Positions 50,901-53,325 of a DNA stretch of 53,325 nucleotides are shown here, one piece after another (position 1 is the stretch's first letter; each line of letters begins with the position of its first letter). Below the pieces are notes generated by a model. That model worked only from the letters and a program-made list of their open reading frames with translations. It ran no database searches and was not told where the DNA came from. This DNA is from Maricaulis sp. (lineage in GTDB: Bacteria; Pseudomonadota; Alphaproteobacteria; Caulobacterales; Maricaulaceae). The position numbers and the translations under genes were made by a program. The DNA is taken from positions 53,362 through 106,686 of the forward strand of contig NZMJ01000031.1 of the NCBI GenBank assembly GCA_002692855.1, read 5' to 3'.

Positions 50901-52043
50901 ATGACGACCGAAGACCGCATTCGACACTGGTTGTTTCAGGACGCGCTGCCGGTCTGGGGGGATCGCGGGGTCGACCGGAAGAATGGCGGATTCGTCGAAT
51001 ACTTCGCGCTCGACGGAAGCGATGGCGGCGCTGACTACAAGCGAACGCGGGTTACTTGCCGCCAGATCTACGTCTTCTCCCATGCCGCTTTGATGGGATG
51101 GGAAGACGGCGAGGCGCTTGCCCGCCACGGCATCGAACACCTGACCGGCAAGGCCTGGATGGACGACGCCGGGTGCTTTGCGCGCCGCACGACCCGCGAA
51201 GGCGAAATCCTCGACCCGACGCCGGATCTCTATGACCTCGCCTTTGCACTGTTTGCGCTGGGATGGGCCTATCGCGCGACCGGCGATGCCGATCTGGTGC
51301 GCTGGGCGCATCGCTCGCTGGATGCCATCGAGCGACATTTGCGCCACCCGGTCGAAGGGTATTGGCACGACGCCGGCAAGCAGGGCTGGCGTCAGCAGAA
51401 CCCGCACATGCACCTGCTGGAAGCCGCCCTGTCGGTCTACGAAGCAACCCGTGATGAGCGGTTCGCCGATCTCGCGCGCGAAGTGGCCGGCCTGTTCACG
51501 CGGCGCTTCTTCGACCTCGGCACCGGAACGCTCGCGGAATTCTTCACCGATGAATGGCAGCGCGCACCGGCGCCCGACGGCCGGCTGATCGAACCGGGCC
51601 ACCAGCTCGAATGGGCATGGATCCTCACCAATCATGACCGCCTGCTGGGCGGGGACACGGCGGCGCAGACGCGCGCCCTGATCGATTTCGCGGAGCGTCA
51701 CGGGGTCGATCCGCAAACCGGGCGCACATTCAACGCCGTGCGCGACGATGGCGCACCGATCGATCTCGGGTCGCGGTCCTGGCCGAATACCGAGCGCATG
51801 AAGGCGGCGGTCGCATTGTGGGACCGGGATGGCACCGACCCGCGCCCGGTTATCGACGCGTGCGCAAACTGGCTGTTCTCGAAGTATTTCGATCCGGCCC
51901 CGCGCGGCATGTGGATCGATGCCTTCGATGCGGACGGCCAGGCCGTGGTGGACAAGATCCCCACATCGACGCTCTATCACGTCGTGCTCGCGTTCGCCGA
52001 AGCGCTCCGGGTCCTGCCTGACGCCGGGAAGACGATGGCCTAG
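50901..52043 (+). CDS. AGE-family sugar isomerase/epimerase (N-acylglucosamine 2-epimerase-like)
   Basis: 380 residues. (alpha/alpha)6-barrel motifs: CRQIYVFSHAALMG near the start, WYH-like DAGKQGWRQQNPHMHLLEAALSVYE, EPGHQLEWAWILTNH (catalytic His), RSWPNTERMKA and STLYHVVLAFAEAL. This superfamily includes N-acylglucosamine 2-epimerase, mannose isomerase and YihS. Position next to the HddC-GmhB fusion suggests work on mannose, ManNAc or a heptose-related sugar; the substrate is not told by the motifs. Starts 17 bases after the fusion gene. Confidence 0.88.
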   Translation: MTTEDRIRHWLFQDALPVWGDRGVDRKNGGFVEYFALDGSDGGADYKRTRVTCRQIYVFSHAALMGWEDGEALARHGIEHLTGKAWMDDAGCFARRTTREGEILDPTPDLYDLAFALFALGWAYRATGDADLVRWAHRSLDAIERHLRHPVEGYWHDAGKQGWRQQNPHMHLLEAALSVYEATRDERFADLAREVAGLFTRRFFDLGTGTLAEFFTDEWQRAPAPDGRLIEPGHQLEWAWILTNHDRLLGGDTAAQTRALIDFAERHGVDPQTGRTFNAVRDDGAPIDLGSRSWPNTERMKAAVALWDRDGTDPRPVIDACANWLFSKYFDPAPRGMWIDAFDADGQAVVDKIPTSTLYHVVLAFAEALRVLPDAGKTMA

Positions 52044-53191
52044 GCGGCGTCGCGCTGGCCGCGTTTCGGATTCTCGCGGTCCTTCACCAGCTTCTCGATC
52101 GCCGCAGCGACCTTTTCAAACTGGGCCGGCCAGGACAGGTCACGCGCGGCCTGCGGCAGGCGTTCTTCAATCATCTCGGCGAATTCGCCGGTGTTCTGCG
52201 TGTTCTGCGCCCGCGCGATGGCGTTCTTCAAGTCGTCAATCGACCAGCCATCCATCAGGATGCCGCAGCGATAACGGGTGATGATCTGCCGGCACAACGG
52301 ATGCGGCGCCACGATGGGCGGAACGTGCGTGGCAATCGCGTCAAAGAACTTGTTCGGCGCTGCAAAGCGGGTCGACTCGTCGATCGGTGCCCACATCACG
52401 ATTGAGAAATCATACTCGCACAGGAGGTCGAGAAAGCCCGGCCCGCGCGGCACATAGCCGTTATAGGTGATCTCGCTGCGCCGGTCGGACAGGGATGAAA
52501 TCAGCGCTGTCTCGTCATCATAGCCGTCCAGGAGGCCATAGAGGTCGAGCGGCACATCATCGAGTTCGCCGCCAAAGAAATAGTCGGCATAGGTGCGCTG
52601 CGGGTGCAGCAGGCCGCCATAGAAGAACCGGCCATTGCGCTCGTCCCAGTCAAGATGGGGCGCGGACTCGGCAGCGCCATTATAGGCAATCGCAGTCGGC
52701 TGGCGCTTCAGGCCCAGGCGCGGTTTTTCCAGCCGGGCGCGGTTTTCTTCCGGGAAGATACACAGGTCGATCCGGTCGGAGATAAGGTTGAACAGGCGCC
52801 GCTCGCGCTGGAAGCGCTCGTCGGTGTGCTCAAGCCCGTAATAGATCACCAGGGACGGCTTGTGCTTCATCTTCAGGATGGCGCCGGCCCCCAGGAAGGA
52901 ACACAGGATCACGACGTCGGGCTTTTCCTGATCGATCCGTTCGGCCGCCAGCAGGCAGAATTCGGTCTGGCCCGACAGGGCGTAGGGGTGGTTCGACGTA
53001 TAGACCCGCTCGACCGTGACATCCGGGGCATCGATCGGCCGGGGCGGACGTTCGGGCTGGTCGGGTTCAAGGATCAGGCACGAGGCGTCGTAACGTTCCG
53101 CCATCGATTGCGATATCGAGACGACCTGGGGTGTGCCATAGCCAACGCTGACATCCGACAGGGTGATGATCGAGTTGAAGGCGGCACTCAT
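52040..53191 (-). CDS. Glycosyltransferase, SDV-GYG paralogue family
   Basis: 383 residues. TLSDVSVGYGTPQVVSISQSM and LILEPDQPERPPRPID at the N-terminus, and FSIVMWAPIDESTRFAAPNKFFDAIATHVPPIVAPHPLC with ILMDGWSIDDLKNAI near the C-terminus match the relatives at 32983 and 46670. Closest to the one at 46670 by eye. The end is short and basic (KDRENPKRGQRDAA). Starts with ATGA overlap after the partial gene at 53188, and converges on the AGE gene with 4 bases of overlap. Confidence 0.85.
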   Translation of the reverse strand: MSAAFNSIITLSDVSVGYGTPQVVSISQSMAERYDASCLILEPDQPERPPRPIDAPDVTVERVYTSNHPYALSGQTEFCLLAAERIDQEKPDVVILCSFLGAGAILKMKHKPSLVIYYGLEHTDERFQRERRLFNLISDRIDLCIFPEENRARLEKPRLGLKRQPTAIAYNGAAESAPHLDWDERNGRFFYGGLLHPQRTYADYFFGGELDDVPLDLYGLLDGYDDETALISSLSDRRSEITYNGYVPRGPGFLDLLCEYDFSIVMWAPIDESTRFAAPNKFFDAIATHVPPIVAPHPLCRQIITRYRCGILMDGWSIDDLKNAIARAQNTQNTGEFAEMIEERLPQAARDLSWPAQFEKVAAAIEKLVKDRENPKRGQRDAA

Positions 53192-53325
53192 TTCACGGCC
53201 CTCGTACGGCTGCCTGCGCCCTTGCGCGGCCGCGTGTCACCCGCCGTACCGGCGCGCATCGCCGCGAAGCGTTGCAGCGGGCGGGTCAGGTGCAGGCCGG
53301 CATTGAGCCCCGCACTCGCGAGCAC
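53188..53325 (-). CDS. C-terminal end of a gene running off the right edge
   Basis: 45 residues are visible on the minus strand, ending at TGA 53188 that overlaps the next ATG as ATGA, so the gene is operonic with the glycosyltransferase at 52040. The visible part is Arg/Lys-rich at its end (GDTRPRKGAGSRTRAVK) and shows no family motif. Function not told by the sequence. Confidence 0.6.
   Translation of the reverse strand: MLASAGLNAGLHLTRPLQRFAAMRAGTAGDTRPRKGAGSRTRAVK

Noticed and set aside
50826..51980. 384-codon minus-strand open frame opposite the AGE-family gene
   Set aside because: Shadow of the AGE-family reading frame.
1..53325. Search for CRISPR arrays, IS elements, integrases and replication origins
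   Set aside because: No regularly spaced repeats, transposase motifs, attachment sites or DnaA-box cluster seen. The only tandem repeat is inside a coding region.

Overview
The window is high-GC alphaproteobacterial chromosome. The best fit is a stalked or marine Caulobacterales/Maricaulales-type organism (Hyphomonadaceae or Maricaulaceae), inferred from gene content only. The main pointers are a CpdR response regulator beside N-formylglutamate amidohydrolase and HisN, a large TonB-dependent receptor, and a small heat-shock gene with a sigma-32-like promoter and a ROSE-type RNA thermometer. I see no IS element, CRISPR array, integrase or replication origin.

Left part (1-12.4 kb) is mostly housekeeping: the 3' end of a sulfotransferase gene, tRNA-Val(GAC), a TonB-dependent receptor with terminator, cpdR, an N-formylglutamate amidohydrolase, an XRE regulator, hisN, a lipoprotein methyltransferase homologue, hsp20, a pentapeptide-repeat protein, a shortened ribD, gpmA and kdsD.

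The middle (12.4-30.9 kb) makes and moves sugar precursors: a PseG-like protein, UDP-glucuronate epimerase, GalU, Ugd, phosphomannomutase/phosphoglucomutase, an HddA-like heptose kinase, a short-chain epimerase, a GT2 glycosyltransferase, a methyltransferase, GtrA, an NAD-dependent epimerase, a GMC oxidoreductase, a large polytopic GT-C-like protein and WecB.

The right part (30.9-53.3 kb) looks like a surface-polysaccharide assembly and export locus. A rightward operon carries two glycosyltransferases and a 980-residue protein with two nucleotidyltransferase motifs and a TPR end. A long leftward run (49.5 to 37.3 kb) carries an ABC-2 polysaccharide exporter (ATPase and permease), glycosyltransferases, RfbC, four methyltransferases, a GDP-fucose-synthase-like epimerase and a phage-tail-like DUF2793/S74 protein. 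An HddC-GmhB fusion and an AGE-family sugar isomerase follow on the right, then another glycosyltransferase. Together with the HddA-like kinase this suggests a GDP-heptose-containing, methylated glycan exported by an ABC transporter.

Most unusual: the double-nucleotidyltransferase/TPR protein (34.4-37.3 kb); three paralogous glycosyltransferases sharing an N-terminal SDV(S/A)-GYG-P signature; Lys/Ala/Ser-rich histone-like tails on two unrelated enzymes of the same locus; a RibD whose reductase domain core is missing; and a compositionally distinct methyltransferase gene near 39 kb.
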